The position numbers were made by a program, and so were the translations under genes. The notes below the pieces were generated by a model, which ran no database searches, was not told the origin of the DNA, and was given only the letters and a program-made list of their open reading frames with translations. 64,000 nt of DNA from positions 1 through 64,000 of the forward strand of contig JAIUNI010000022.1 of NCBI GenBank assembly GCA_020161935.1. The letters run 5' to 3'. The DNA comes from Chloroflexota bacterium. Lineage in GTDB: Bacteria > Chloroflexota > Anaerolineae > Aggregatilineales > Phototrophicaceae. This document shows positions 8,820 through 16,969 of this stretch, piece by piece (position 1 is the stretch's first letter; each line of letters opens with the position of its first letter).

Positions 8820-9294
8820 TTCAATCATTTCCAAACTGCACAAACTGCAAATTATCCGCCGAATTGTCTGGCGGGAAGCTCGGCTGTATCCGCTGAATTG
8901 ACATTTTTTGTCGGCGGAAGTGAGGGAGGTCGGCGCTGAAATGGCGCAAGTGCGGCGGCATTACGGGAGGCATCCGCCGCGTTGCAGAATTGGCAGGTGC
9001 ATGGCGGACATGAGGGAGTGAGCCGCCGTGAGCAGTTGCAAGTTTCAAGTGGCAAGTAAAAACAAATCAGATTAACCGCCAAGTCGCCAAGTCGCCAAGA
9101 ACGCCAAGGAAAGACAGAGATGATGGTAGGACGACCTTAAGTGGTGGATGATTATTTTAAGCCCTCACCCTACGATGGTACGTTCGCAGGCTCACTCCAC
9201 CATCAGCCCTCTCCCTCAGGGCGAGGGACTTTAAAGACTTTTATGGTTCATTTTGCGATGAAATAGACACAAAATGAATTTCCACCGTTTAGTG
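8820..9294. repeat. Right arm of the long inverted repeat
   Basis: Reverse complement of the left arm at 1-470. It differs mainly by about 30 extra bases around 9167-9203 that interrupt the CCCTC/GAGGG palindrome. Bases 9073-9112 hold a CGCCAAG repeat shared with 57251-57290. The gap between the YccF gene and the paralogue array (8690-9685) contains this arm, two GTAGGG hairpins and a promoter, and I see no gene in it. Confidence 0.8.
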
Positions 9295-9465
9295 TGGTGC
9301 TACCGAGATGATTTCACAGCTTCATTATAGAACAAAAGTGCGTAAAAAGTCCAGTTATAAGGTGGTTTGAAAATAGGTGTGAAAGTTGGTTTTTACAAAC
9401 GTTTGAGGGACGATCATGGAAGGGTTCAACAAAGGGATTACACATCGGTGTTCCTCTACAAGACG

Positions 9466-9513
9466 ATAATCGGTGAGGTCGGTGGCGCGGACGAGATGTA
9501 TCTCGTCCCTACA
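9466..9513. repeat. 48-bp dispersed repeat with hairpin
   Basis: Contains the hairpin GGACGAGATGTATCTCGTCC followed by CTACA. The whole segment, including ATCGGTG and GGTCGGTGGCGC, is the near-exact reverse complement of 52453-52500. Confidence 0.8.
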
Positions 9514-9643
9514 CGATGGATTCTGTTTGTGTTAGAGCAATGATTTATCACTTACTATATGACCACTACCCTAAATAGATTCGCCGATAGGTGATCTAGG
9601 GGGCGCTGATCGGCACTGATTGGGCGATTAAATAAGCTAGCGT

Positions 9644-9649
9644 TATAAT
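9644..9649 (+). promoter_or_regulatory. Putative -10 box for the paralogue array
   Basis: A consensus TATAAT lies 36 bases before the first array gene. The -35 region is poor (TTGGGC at 9620). It is the only good -10 I noticed ahead of the array, which fits transcription of the early genes as one unit. Confidence 0.4.
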
Positions 9650-9685
9650 ATGGCGCATTGACCGTGGACATGAGCTTGAGGGTGA

Positions 9686-10321
9686 ATGTTCCGCCTCATC
9701 CTACGAATTGCTGTACTCCCCTTGATTGTCCTCAGCGCCACGCTGCTCACGATTCGCGCCCAACCGTATAGCAACCCCGACGTGCGGTCGTTCGTGCTGC
9801 CGGACGGCTGCCCCGCGCCGTGCTTCATGGGCATTCAACCGGGGGTGACCAAGCCGCAGGAGGCGATTGACCAACTGCGGGCGAGCAGTCTGGTGTCCAA
9901 AGTGGGCGTGAGCGAATCCCTGCAAACGGTGGCGTGGTTCTGGAACGACAACCCTTCGGCGCTGCTGAATAAGCAGGAAATTCCCGCGCTGTTTTATAAC
10001 CACGACTCGGTATCCTCGATCCGGCTGTACACCACGATCTCACTGGGGGAACTGCTGCTGGAGTTGGAGCCGATACGCGAACCACAAATCGCGATGCGCC
10101 GCACTATCCCCTACGACACCTATAAAGTCGAGTTATATTACCTCGGCAATGGTTATGTGCTGAATGCAATTGTGGACTGCCACAACTTCTGGAACCAGCC
10201 GACACACCTGTTCTTGGGGGCAAAACCCGCGTTCATCGACTCGAACTCCAGCTTGGTTGGCAGCTTGAACGAAGCCAAGCACATGATCGACATGACCTGC
10301 CGCCACCGCAAAGAGAAATGA
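9686..10321 (+). CDS. Array paralogue 1: anchored CxxPC protein
   Basis: First of eleven tandem paralogues. The 211 residues contain a membrane helix (about 5-22), RAQPY just after it, and the motif CPAPCFMGIQPGVT with C42 and C46. A middle cysteine (VDCHNFW) and a C-terminal cysteine (MTCRH) recur in the other copies. The layout suggests a protein held by one N-terminal helix with a disulfide-bonded domain outside the cell. No known family was recognised. GAGGGTGA precedes the ATG; the stop overlaps the next start by four bases (ATGA), implying translational coupling. Confidence 0.75.
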   Translation: MFRLILRIAVLPLIVLSATLLTIRAQPYSNPDVRSFVLPDGCPAPCFMGIQPGVTKPQEAIDQLRASSLVSKVGVSESLQTVAWFWNDNPSALLNKQEIPALFYNHDSVSSIRLYTTISLGELLLELEPIREPQIAMRRTIPYDTYKVELYYLGNGYVLNAIVDCHNFWNQPTHLFLGAKPAFIDSNSSLVGSLNEAKHMIDMTCRHRKEK

Positions 10322-11007
10322 CACGTCCTCTGCTGCTGGCTTCGCTGATGGTGACGGCTACCTTTACGGTGCTGCTGCTGCTATTCCAACTGCAACCTTA
10401 CGACATGCGCCCGATCCATGAACTGCTGCCGGACACGTGTGATGAGCCATGCCTTTTGGGCATCTTCCCCGGCAGCACGACCGACGAAGAAGCCCTACAC
10501 GCCCTCATGAACAGTGCGTGGGTCGATGCGGAGAGCGTCCAATTTACGCGCCAACCGCCCTCCAGCAGCCGTTATGACGACCTCGCCCGCATCCAGTGGT
10601 CGTGGAGCGCGGCGCGACCGGATTGGGTAATGGCTGACCGCCAGCCGTATGACGGCATCGTCAACATCCGCAACCATGTGGTCGAACGCATCGCCTTCGA
10701 CACGCGCATCGAAGCCGCTGATTTATACCGCCACCTCGGCAGCCCGACCATTCTAGTGTTCGCGCCCGCCAGCCTCGACAAGCCGTGGTCAATCGAGTGG
10801 GTATACCGTTATCCCCGCGCCCAACTGGTGATGCACACGGAAGTGCGTGCCTGCCCGTATCAGGCTGACCTATGGCGGGCGCAGTTGTATGTGCAGATGG
10901 AGGCCAAGCCGAGCGCGATTTCGCCCACGAGCCTCGCCCCGCCCAGCCACGTTGATATGCGGATGGTGTTTCAGGCGCGGAAGAAACTGGTCTGCGGCTT
11001 ATCATGA
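10318..11007 (+). CDS. Array paralogue 2: most divergent copy
   Basis: A 229-residue protein with the same plan: helix at about 5-24, LQPYD, then CDEPCLLGIFPGSTTDEEA. It differs from the array consensus CxAPCFMGI, so it is an early or fast-diverging duplicate. It retains WSW-type aromatic residues after the motif, the middle cysteine (RACPYQADLW, matching copy 3 FCPFRSRLW) and the terminal LVCGLS. It overlaps both neighbours by four bases. Function unknown. Confidence 0.72.
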   Translation: MTRPLLLASLMVTATFTVLLLLFQLQPYDMRPIHELLPDTCDEPCLLGIFPGSTTDEEALHALMNSAWVDAESVQFTRQPPSSSRYDDLARIQWSWSAARPDWVMADRQPYDGIVNIRNHVVERIAFDTRIEAADLYRHLGSPTILVFAPASLDKPWSIEWVYRYPRAQLVMHTEVRACPYQADLWRAQLYVQMEAKPSAISPTSLAPPSHVDMRMVFQARKKLVCGLS

Positions 11008-11675
11008 TGAACTTTTACCTTCGCCTCGCCTATATCCCAATTGTGCTGCTCACGGCTGTGCTGGTGCTGTTCCGCGCCCAACCGTATGATGACCACGAAC
11101 TGCGCCAGCTTCTCACACCGGATGACTGCGCCGCGCCGTGCTTCATGGGCATCCGACCGGGGGTGACGACGAGCAAAGAGGCACTGGCGATCTTGCAGCA
11201 GCACGAATGGGTCGCAAGTATTCATGTGATAGACGTTGAGAATCCTTATCAAATCTTGTGGTCGTGGAGTGAAAATGCGCCCGTGGTGTTGAGAAATCCA
11301 TCACTCACATTTAACGGTGAAGTTGTTACATCGAACGAGAAAATTGTTTCAGCAGTGATATTTTCCCCGCAATGGGTATTAGGTGATGTTATCTTAACGT
11401 GGGGGATACCACCCGATTCGCAAACGACAGTGGGCGTAATACCTCTAGCGAGTCCTTGGAGGTACACCCCTGTTGAACTCGCTTACCAAGCACAGGGTTT
11501 TCGAGCAAATGGCATACTATTCTGCCCATTTAGATCGCGACTTTGGACTGCACCAACCCGCTTAGAAATCACCAACCAGTTTCACGGAATCGCAACGGGG
11601 GCGGTCTACGCGATAAACCAAGGAACTTTTTTCTCTAATCTCCGCGAAACCAGTACACGCATGTGTGGAGCGTAA
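11004..11675 (+). CDS. Array paralogue 3
   Basis: A 223-residue protein. The N-terminus NFYLRLAYIPIVLLTAV and the motif CAAPCFMGIRPGVTT are close to the consensus, followed by WSWSENAP, a WVLGDVILTWGIPPD segment, the middle cysteine FCPFRSRLW, and the end RMCGA. From about 11220 the DNA becomes visibly AT-richer than the first 200 bases of the same gene, one sign of mosaic origin. The start is one of two adjacent ATGs (11004 or 11007) overlapping the previous stop. Confidence 0.75.
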   Translation: MMNFYLRLAYIPIVLLTAVLVLFRAQPYDDHELRQLLTPDDCAAPCFMGIRPGVTTSKEALAILQQHEWVASIHVIDVENPYQILWSWSENAPVVLRNPSLTFNGEVVTSNEKIVSAVIFSPQWVLGDVILTWGIPPDSQTTVGVIPLASPWRYTPVELAYQAQGFRANGILFCPFRSRLWTAPTRLEITNQFHGIATGAVYAINQGTFFSNLRETSTRMCGA

Positions 11676-11679
11676 CCCC

Positions 11680-12327
11680 ATGCACCCGATCTATTTGCGT
11701 TTCGTCTCCCTCAGTGTCGCCCTATTCACGGCGCTGCTCACCCTCATTCATATGCAGCCTTACGACGACAGCGAGTATCGAAAGGTGCTGCTGCCGGATG
11801 GCTGCCCCGCACCGTGCTTCATGGACATCCGACCGGGCATCACCACCGTCAGCGAAATGCAGCGCATCCTGCGTAGGAGCGGTTGGATCAGCGAAATCCG
11901 CATGGCTCCCTACGCGCGATGGATCGGGGTGATCTGGAATGAGCAAGCCCCTGCGTGGTTTTCGAACGACAACGGCGGGGTGGGGCTGCTGGTGGCGGTC
12001 AACGGGCGTACCGTCGAGGAAGTCCACCTGACGACCTCGCTGCCGCTGGCACAGGTTCAACTGCTGCTGGGCAAACCGTCACTGCGTTATGTGAATGTGT
12101 TCCGTGGGATGGGCGGCAGCCATTTCACGCCTGTCCTGAACTACGCGGCTGCGTATCCGGCACGGGCGATGCTGGTGGCGGTCAGCCAAACCTGTGACGG
12201 AATGGCTCGCCTCGGCCCCAGCTCAACCGATACGGTAGTGCGTTATTACGCAGCGATGGATGTACAATCCGATCTGTTACAGGACTTCGAGCCATCCGCT
12301 CAAAATCGACAAACCATGATCTGTTAG
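11680..12327 (+). CDS. Array paralogue 4
   Basis: About 215 residues from the ATG at 11680, chosen because MHPIYLRF aligns with the other copies and GGAG lies about 9 bases upstream; a GTG at 11665 would overlap copy 3. The motif reads CPAPCFMDI, with Asp in place of the usual Gly. Later landmarks are conserved: WNEQAPAWF, TSLPLAQVQLLLGKPS, a middle cysteine in QTCDG and a last-residue cysteine (TMIC). GC-rich throughout. Confidence 0.74.
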   Translation: MHPIYLRFVSLSVALFTALLTLIHMQPYDDSEYRKVLLPDGCPAPCFMDIRPGITTVSEMQRILRRSGWISEIRMAPYARWIGVIWNEQAPAWFSNDNGGVGLLVAVNGRTVEEVHLTTSLPLAQVQLLLGKPSLRYVNVFRGMGGSHFTPVLNYAAAYPARAMLVAVSQTCDGMARLGPSSTDTVVRYYAAMDVQSDLLQDFEPSAQNRQTMIC

Positions 12328-12341
12328 GTTAATCTTATGTA

Positions 12342-13034
12342 ATGATGCCCACCTTTTACCTCCGCCTCGCCCTGCTGCCGTTCCTGTTGATCACCGCTGT
12401 GATACTGGCGGTTCGCGCCCAACCGTATGACGCGCATACGCGAATGGAACTCGATCAACTGGTCTTTAGCGACGACTGTGCCGCGCCGTGTTTTTTAGGC
12501 ATTCGCCCGTTTAAGACCACCGTCAACGAGGCGGTTGATTTACTCGATCAAAGCGGCTGGGTGAGCGATATTGTTAAAGTCAGAAAGTGCTGCGAGCCAT
12601 TCTTTTATGACATCATCTGGTCGCCGGAAGCCCCGAGCTGGCTCGACCGCACATGGGGTAGTTATTTTGCCGCAACGCCTGATGAGCGCATCATTTTTGT
12701 CGACATCGGGGTTGCTGACTCCGTCCATTTTGTTGACCTTTACCGGCATGACTTGGGCGCGGCGACCGTTACGGTGAGCCGTGTTACCGCCGACCGCTAC
12801 TCGGATGCGTATGAGTGTCAGGGGACGAGTGTCTACTACGCCGATCTTTCGGTGGGGTTTATGGCGCGGCACTGCAACCGCTGCCCTTCTTTCACGGCCA
12901 ACTTGCTCATGCAGCCGGTTTCGAACATCGTCATCGGACAGTGGACATATGCCTATAATCGGGTTGAGATGCCCACGCTCAACAGCGCCTTGAAGAACGA
13001 CTTTTGCAGATCCCTCGCCGTACACGGTTATTAG
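12342..13034 (+). CDS. Array paralogue 5: extra cysteines
   Basis: A 230-residue copy, starting at 12342 or the adjacent ATG at 12345. N-terminal FYLRLALLPFLLITAV and CAAPCFLGIRP follow the consensus. It carries extra cysteines: a CC pair (KVRKCCEP) and HCNRCPSF in the middle position, suggesting an additional disulfide or metal site. The C-terminal cysteine is present as DFCRSL. The region is GC-rich. Fifteen bases separate it from copy 4. Confidence 0.73.
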   Translation: MMPTFYLRLALLPFLLITAVILAVRAQPYDAHTRMELDQLVFSDDCAAPCFLGIRPFKTTVNEAVDLLDQSGWVSDIVKVRKCCEPFFYDIIWSPEAPSWLDRTWGSYFAATPDERIIFVDIGVADSVHFVDLYRHDLGAATVTVSRVTADRYSDAYECQGTSVYYADLSVGFMARHCNRCPSFTANLLMQPVSNIVIGQWTYAYNRVEMPTLNSALKNDFCRSLAVHGY

Positions 13035-13044
13035 GCAGACACCG

Positions 13045-13668
13045 ATGCCCACCCTCTACCTCCGCCTCGTCGTGCTGCCACTCGTAACCTTCGCGATTGC
13101 GCTGCTGGTCATCCGCGCCCAACCGTTTGATGACCGCGAACCTCGCGCGGCGGTGCTGTCGGAAACTTGTGCCTCGCCGTGCTTCATGGGCATCCGGCCG
13201 GGGATGCCGGTGGGGGAAGCGGTCGCCATCTTGCAAGCGCACCCGTGGGTATCCGAGGTGATTAACCGGACGGTGCAAAATACCGGCGGTTATATCTTCT
13301 GGTGGTGGGAACCAGATGCACCGGCGTGGATTGATACCAGCCAACGCGGTACGATCTGGGTCAATAACCGGCAGGTCGACCAATTCTGGCTGGATACCCG
13401 TTATCCGCTGGGCGAATGGCTGGTGCAGCTTGGCCCACCGGACATCAATATCTTGGATGATAAAATCGTAACCAATCGCGGCATCTACCAGTATCGCGGC
13501 GTGCATGCAGCGCTCGGCGTGGTGGTGATGAGCTGGCAGCGCTGCGTCACCGGCGACCCGTATCACGGCGGCTCGTCGATCAAGTTCCGTAAGGTGATCG
13601 AAGCGGATGAGTTAGCCGCGATGATGTACTTGGATCAGTGGGCATACCGTTTTAACAACTGCGGATAG
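13045..13668 (+). CDS. Array paralogue 6
   Basis: A 207-residue copy: MPTLYLRLVVLPLV helix, RAQPFDD, CASPCFMGIRPGMPV, a WWWEPDAPAWID aromatic segment, YPLGEWLVQLGPPD, middle cysteine WQRCVTGD, terminal NNCG. It is most similar to copy 7 in the helix (both have FAIA and RAQPFD), so these two probably arose from one duplication. It lies 10 bases after copy 5. Confidence 0.74.
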   Translation: MPTLYLRLVVLPLVTFAIALLVIRAQPFDDREPRAAVLSETCASPCFMGIRPGMPVGEAVAILQAHPWVSEVINRTVQNTGGYIFWWWEPDAPAWIDTSQRGTIWVNNRQVDQFWLDTRYPLGEWLVQLGPPDINILDDKIVTNRGIYQYRGVHAALGVVVMSWQRCVTGDPYHGGSSIKFRKVIEADELAAMMYLDQWAYRFNNCG

Positions 13669-13680
13669 CACAACCGAAGG

Positions 13681-14334
13681 ATGCGCGTTTTGCCAAACCT
13701 TTACCTGCGCCTCGTCCTCCTGCCACTTATAGCCTTCGCGATTGCGACGCTCGTCATCCGCGCCCAGCCGTTTGATAACACGCAGTTACGGGCGCTGCTC
13801 CTGCCGGAAAACTGCCCCGCGCCGTGCTTCATGGGCATCCAACCGGGGGTGACGACTGCCGAGGAAGCGGTCAAGCTGTTGGAGGCGAGCGGGTGGGTCG
13901 AAAGCACCGTTTATGACCCCAAACTGCCGCTCATCCGCATGACGTGGAACAGCCGCAGCCCCGCGTGGCTGAACAACACCGGCGCGTATAACGGCTCGGT
14001 CATGTGGGTGACGAAAGGGGTGGTGGATGCCTTCATGCTGGATACGACGCTCACCCTCAGCGATTTCCTGCTGGCGGTCGGCCCACCGGAAGGCCAGCGC
14101 ATCACCCTGAATTACCTCGAAGGCGGCAATTATTTGTTTTACACGGCGTTTTATGCCCGCCTCGGCTTATCCGCCACCTCGCAGGGCGACTGCGACGGCC
14201 GGCGTAAAATCATCACCTATAACGATCATCTCTACCTCGGCTACAGCAGCTCGACCAATATGTTCGGCGTTCGCACCCAGTACACCAACTCGTGGGTGGA
14301 CGTGCTGCATACGACCTGCCCGCCGTACTCATAA
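13681..14334 (+). CDS. Array paralogue 7
   Basis: A 217-residue copy from ATG 13681. A TTG at 13690 is a serious alternative: it gives MPNLYLRL, matching neighbours, and sits 9 bases after GAAGG, whereas the ATG directly abuts that site. Motif CPAPCFMGIQPGVTTAEEAVKL, then WNSRSPAWL, LTLSDFLLAVGPPEG, middle cysteine QGDCDG and terminal TTCPPYS. The stop overlaps the next start by one base (TAATG). Confidence 0.74.
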   Translation: MRVLPNLYLRLVLLPLIAFAIATLVIRAQPFDNTQLRALLLPENCPAPCFMGIQPGVTTAEEAVKLLEASGWVESTVYDPKLPLIRMTWNSRSPAWLNNTGAYNGSVMWVTKGVVDAFMLDTTLTLSDFLLAVGPPEGQRITLNYLEGGNYLFYTAFYARLGLSATSQGDCDGRRKIITYNDHLYLGYSSSTNMFGVRTQYTNSWVDVLHTTCPPYS

Positions 14335-14939
14335 TGCCCCGCTTCTACCTCCGCCTCGCCCTATTGCCCACCATCCTGCTCACCGTCGTGCTGATCGGCA
14401 TCCGGTCGCAACCGTATGATGACCACGAACTCCATGAGCTCTTGCTCCCTACAGGCTGCGCCGCGCCATGCTTCATGGGCATCCAAGCGGGGATCACCAC
14501 AGTTGAGGAGGCGGTGAAGTTGCTAGAGGCGAGTGAGTGGGTAAGTAAGGTTGCTAATGAAATGGCAGGTAACAATTCCGGTTTTATCTATTGGAATTGG
14601 AGTAACCAAGCACCAACATGGATTAGTAAAAATGATAAGGGGAAACTATATGCAACGGACAAAATTGTTTATAGTATTTTGATAGATACTCGATTCGTGC
14701 TTGGTGATACTAGGCTCGTGTTTGGGTTACCAAATCTTGAGATCGTCGAACCATCACAAAGTCCGAACATTTTGTATACCGCGTATTATGATCAATTGGG
14801 GTTCACTATACACTTTTGGTATTTATGTCATTCAAGTCATCCCTTACTTCACAAGATCAGAATAGGTTTTAGTGTCTCATTGCCAATAGATAATTTTCTG
14901 CACCGTGACAGTTTGAATGACCTATTTCGCGCATGTTGA
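14334..14939 (+). CDS. Array paralogue 8: mosaic copy
   Basis: A 201-residue copy starting at the coupled ATG at 14334 (MPRFYLRL); an upstream in-frame ATG at 14292 lies within copy 7. The first 200 bases are GC-rich and nearly identical to copies 9-11; bases 14472-14535 are identical to 15769-15832 in copy 10. After about 14540 the sequence is AT-rich and shares only landmarks: WNWSNQAPTWI, FVLGDTRLVFGLPN, YLCHSS, terminal FRAC. Confidence 0.75.
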   Translation: MPRFYLRLALLPTILLTVVLIGIRSQPYDDHELHELLLPTGCAAPCFMGIQAGITTVEEAVKLLEASEWVSKVANEMAGNNSGFIYWNWSNQAPTWISKNDKGKLYATDKIVYSILIDTRFVLGDTRLVFGLPNLEIVEPSQSPNILYTAYYDQLGFTIHFWYLCHSSHPLLHKIRIGFSVSLPIDNFLHRDSLNDLFRAC

Positions 14940-14953
14940 AATTCAATATACTC

Positions 14954-15574
14954 ATGCCCCGCTTCTACTTCCGCCTAGCCTTCCTGCCCACCATCTTGCT
15001 CACCGCCGTGCTGCTGGTCATACATGCTCAGCCCTACGATGACCATGAATTGCGCGAACTCTTACAGCCTACTGACTGCCGCGCGCCGTGCTTCATGGGC
15101 ATCCGGCCGGGGGTGACAACGGTTGAGGAGGCGGTGAAGTTGCTAGAGGCGAGTGGGTGGGTGAGAGAAATTGACAAACAATATATGCCTGCATTCGTCA
15201 CATGGAAAGCATCGCCCAATGCTACACGCTGGTTAGACCTTCAAACCAATCAAAGTGTGTCTTTTCAAAATGGGCGTGTTGTCAGTATCAATCTGTTCAG
15301 TAATTTTATGATCGGCGATGTGCGATTGTCTTTTAATAGTCCTGACATCGAAGATGTTATGCTTGGAGATCGGAATCATTTTTATTATCGAGGCGTTTAT
15401 CTTCAAAAACGTTTTTTTGTGGAGGGCGATCTTCTTTGTCCAGCGTCAGGAATCGAAATCTGGAAGACAAAATTTTTTGTGAGATTTGTAGAAATGCCGA
15501 CAGCAAATTTTGGCTACGACAACAAAATGCCTTGGGGGAAAACTGTTTTCTATTGTCGGAATTTCAACCCTTAA
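14954..15574 (+). CDS. Array paralogue 9: mosaic copy
   Basis: A 206-residue copy from ATG 14954 (MPRFYFRL); an ATG at 14933 would add seven residues and overlap copy 8. Conserved GC-rich 5' part with CRAPCFMGIRPGVTT, then an AT-rich, diverged 3' part after about 15165. Landmarks kept: FMIGDVRLSFNSPD, LLCPASGIEIW, terminal FYCRNFNP. A gap of 56 bases follows before copy 10. Confidence 0.75.
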   Translation: MPRFYFRLAFLPTILLTAVLLVIHAQPYDDHELRELLQPTDCRAPCFMGIRPGVTTVEEAVKLLEASGWVREIDKQYMPAFVTWKASPNATRWLDLQTNQSVSFQNGRVVSINLFSNFMIGDVRLSFNSPDIEDVMLGDRNHFYYRGVYLQKRFFVEGDLLCPASGIEIWKTKFFVRFVEMPTANFGYDNKMPWGKTVFYCRNFNP

Positions 15575-15630
15575 GCTGGTCTCTAGGAAATATCCCCGCA
15601 CGAAATTAGCTTAAGCTATAAACTCTAGCA

Positions 15631-16281
15631 ATGACCACCTTCTACCTGCGCCTCGCCCTTTTAGCCATTATCCTGCTCACAGCCGTGCTGCTCGTCATCC
15701 GGTCGCAGCCCTACGACGACCACGAACTGCGTGAACTTTTACTGCCTACTGGCTGCACCGCGCCGTGCTTCATGGGCATCCAAGCGGGGATCACCACAGT
15801 TGAGGAGGCGGTGAAGTTGCTAGAGGCGAGTGGGTGGGTCGAGGAGATACTTGGAAATCGCGAATTGTATAAGACGTGGAAATGGAATGGTCACCAACCT
15901 CAATATATTGACAGTCGTATACCAATAATCCTATCTTTTTCCACTTCCTCATCCGGCTTAGTCGTTGTTCAAACGATCGAAATCTCAACTCACATTTCGG
16001 TCGGGTCAATCATGATACTCATGGATAAACCGACATCATCTATCGTAATATCAGGTCAATCCATGTCGGACGGAAGTCAGGCAACCTATGCGGCATTATG
16101 GTTTGGGAAAATTAGAATAGATACTTACACACCTTGTCCTCCGTGGATGAGGAAATTTTCTTTTCAAAAAGCCGATATAACATTCTTTGATTTTGGTGAT
16201 AATTGGGCTTATCCCGGCTGGGCTTGGGATGCAAACAGTTTTAGGCAGATGGTCAAAAATCCATCTTTCTGTAATTCATAA
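15631..16281 (+). CDS. Array paralogue 10: mosaic copy
   Basis: A 216-residue copy. MTTFYLRLALLAIILLTAV and CTAPCFMGIQAGITT are encoded by DNA almost the same as copies 8 and 11; the exact 64-base match with copy 8 ends at 15832. The rest is AT-rich and unique, keeping WKWNGHQPQYID, HISVGSIMILMDKP, the middle cysteine TPCPPW and the terminal FCNS. Spacers of about 60 bases on both sides hint that this end of the array was built by duplicating units that include the spacer. Confidence 0.75.
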   Translation: MTTFYLRLALLAIILLTAVLLVIRSQPYDDHELRELLLPTGCTAPCFMGIQAGITTVEEAVKLLEASGWVEEILGNRELYKTWKWNGHQPQYIDSRIPIILSFSTSSSGLVVVQTIEISTHISVGSIMILMDKPTSSIVISGQSMSDGSQATYAALWFGKIRIDTYTPCPPWMRKFSFQKADITFFDFGDNWAYPGWAWDANSFRQMVKNPSFCNS

Positions 16282-16341
16282 ATTCTTATAATTTCCCGCC
16301 CTCACTACCAACTCTCGCCCCTTGCGATATAAACTTTAACT

Positions 16342-16860
16342 ATGACCACCTTCTACCTCCGCCTCGCCCTGCTGCCCATTATCCTGCTCACTGCCGTGCT
16401 GCTCCTCATCCGGTCGCAGCCGTATGATGACCACGAACTGCGCGAGTTGTTACTCCCTGTCGACTGCCCCGCGCCGTGCTTCATGGGCATCCGGCCGGGG
16501 GTAACGACTGTCGAGGAAATAAGTAAAACACCACACGAAAGAGTATTAGATATTCAGCTCAACCCATCTGAAAATTATCAATTCATTAATTCAATAAAGG
16601 TGAAAACATCGATACCTCTTGGGGAAATAATCTTATTATTAGGTAGAGGTATATCAAATGAACATTATCAGATCTATGGGCGAACGGCTCGACCTTATAT
16701 TATTACGTACTATCCAAAACTGAATCTAGGTATTAATGGTAAAACGAGTTGCCCTATGTCTACCCAGAAGTATTGGAATACTCCTATGACACTTACCATC
16801 GTTTCCAATAGGGACGATTTTTATGTCTACACCTTGGCATTTGTCTGTCCAAGGTATTGA
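16342..16860 (+). CDS. Array paralogue 11: shortened copy
   Basis: A 172-residue copy, the last in the array. The N-terminus is consensus (MTTFYLRLALLPIILLTAV, CPAPCFMGIRPGVTTVEE), but the following helix and the W-x-W segment are missing: after VEE the sequence passes directly to a region equivalent to the second half (SIPLGEIILLLGRG). The middle cysteine (TSCPMSTQKYW) and terminal cysteine (FVCPRY) remain and the frame is open, so it may be a functional deletion variant or an early pseudogene. Confidence 0.68.
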   Translation: MTTFYLRLALLPIILLTAVLLLIRSQPYDDHELRELLLPVDCPAPCFMGIRPGVTTVEEISKTPHERVLDIQLNPSENYQFINSIKVKTSIPLGEIILLLGRGISNEHYQIYGRTARPYIITYYPKLNLGINGKTSCPMSTQKYWNTPMTLTIVSNRDDFYVYTLAFVCPRY

Positions 16861-16969
16861 CATCTTGTCTAGTTTAAATGCTCGAAAATCCTTCGCACCA
16901 CTACCAACTCTCTTCCTGTCACTGTAAACTATCAACTGTCAACTAAGACTACTGACGAAGGACTACCCA

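Noticed and set aside
12540..13052. Antisense frame in the paralogue array
   Set aside because: The plus-strand array genes are supported by eleven-fold homology; the antisense frame is not repeated in other copies.
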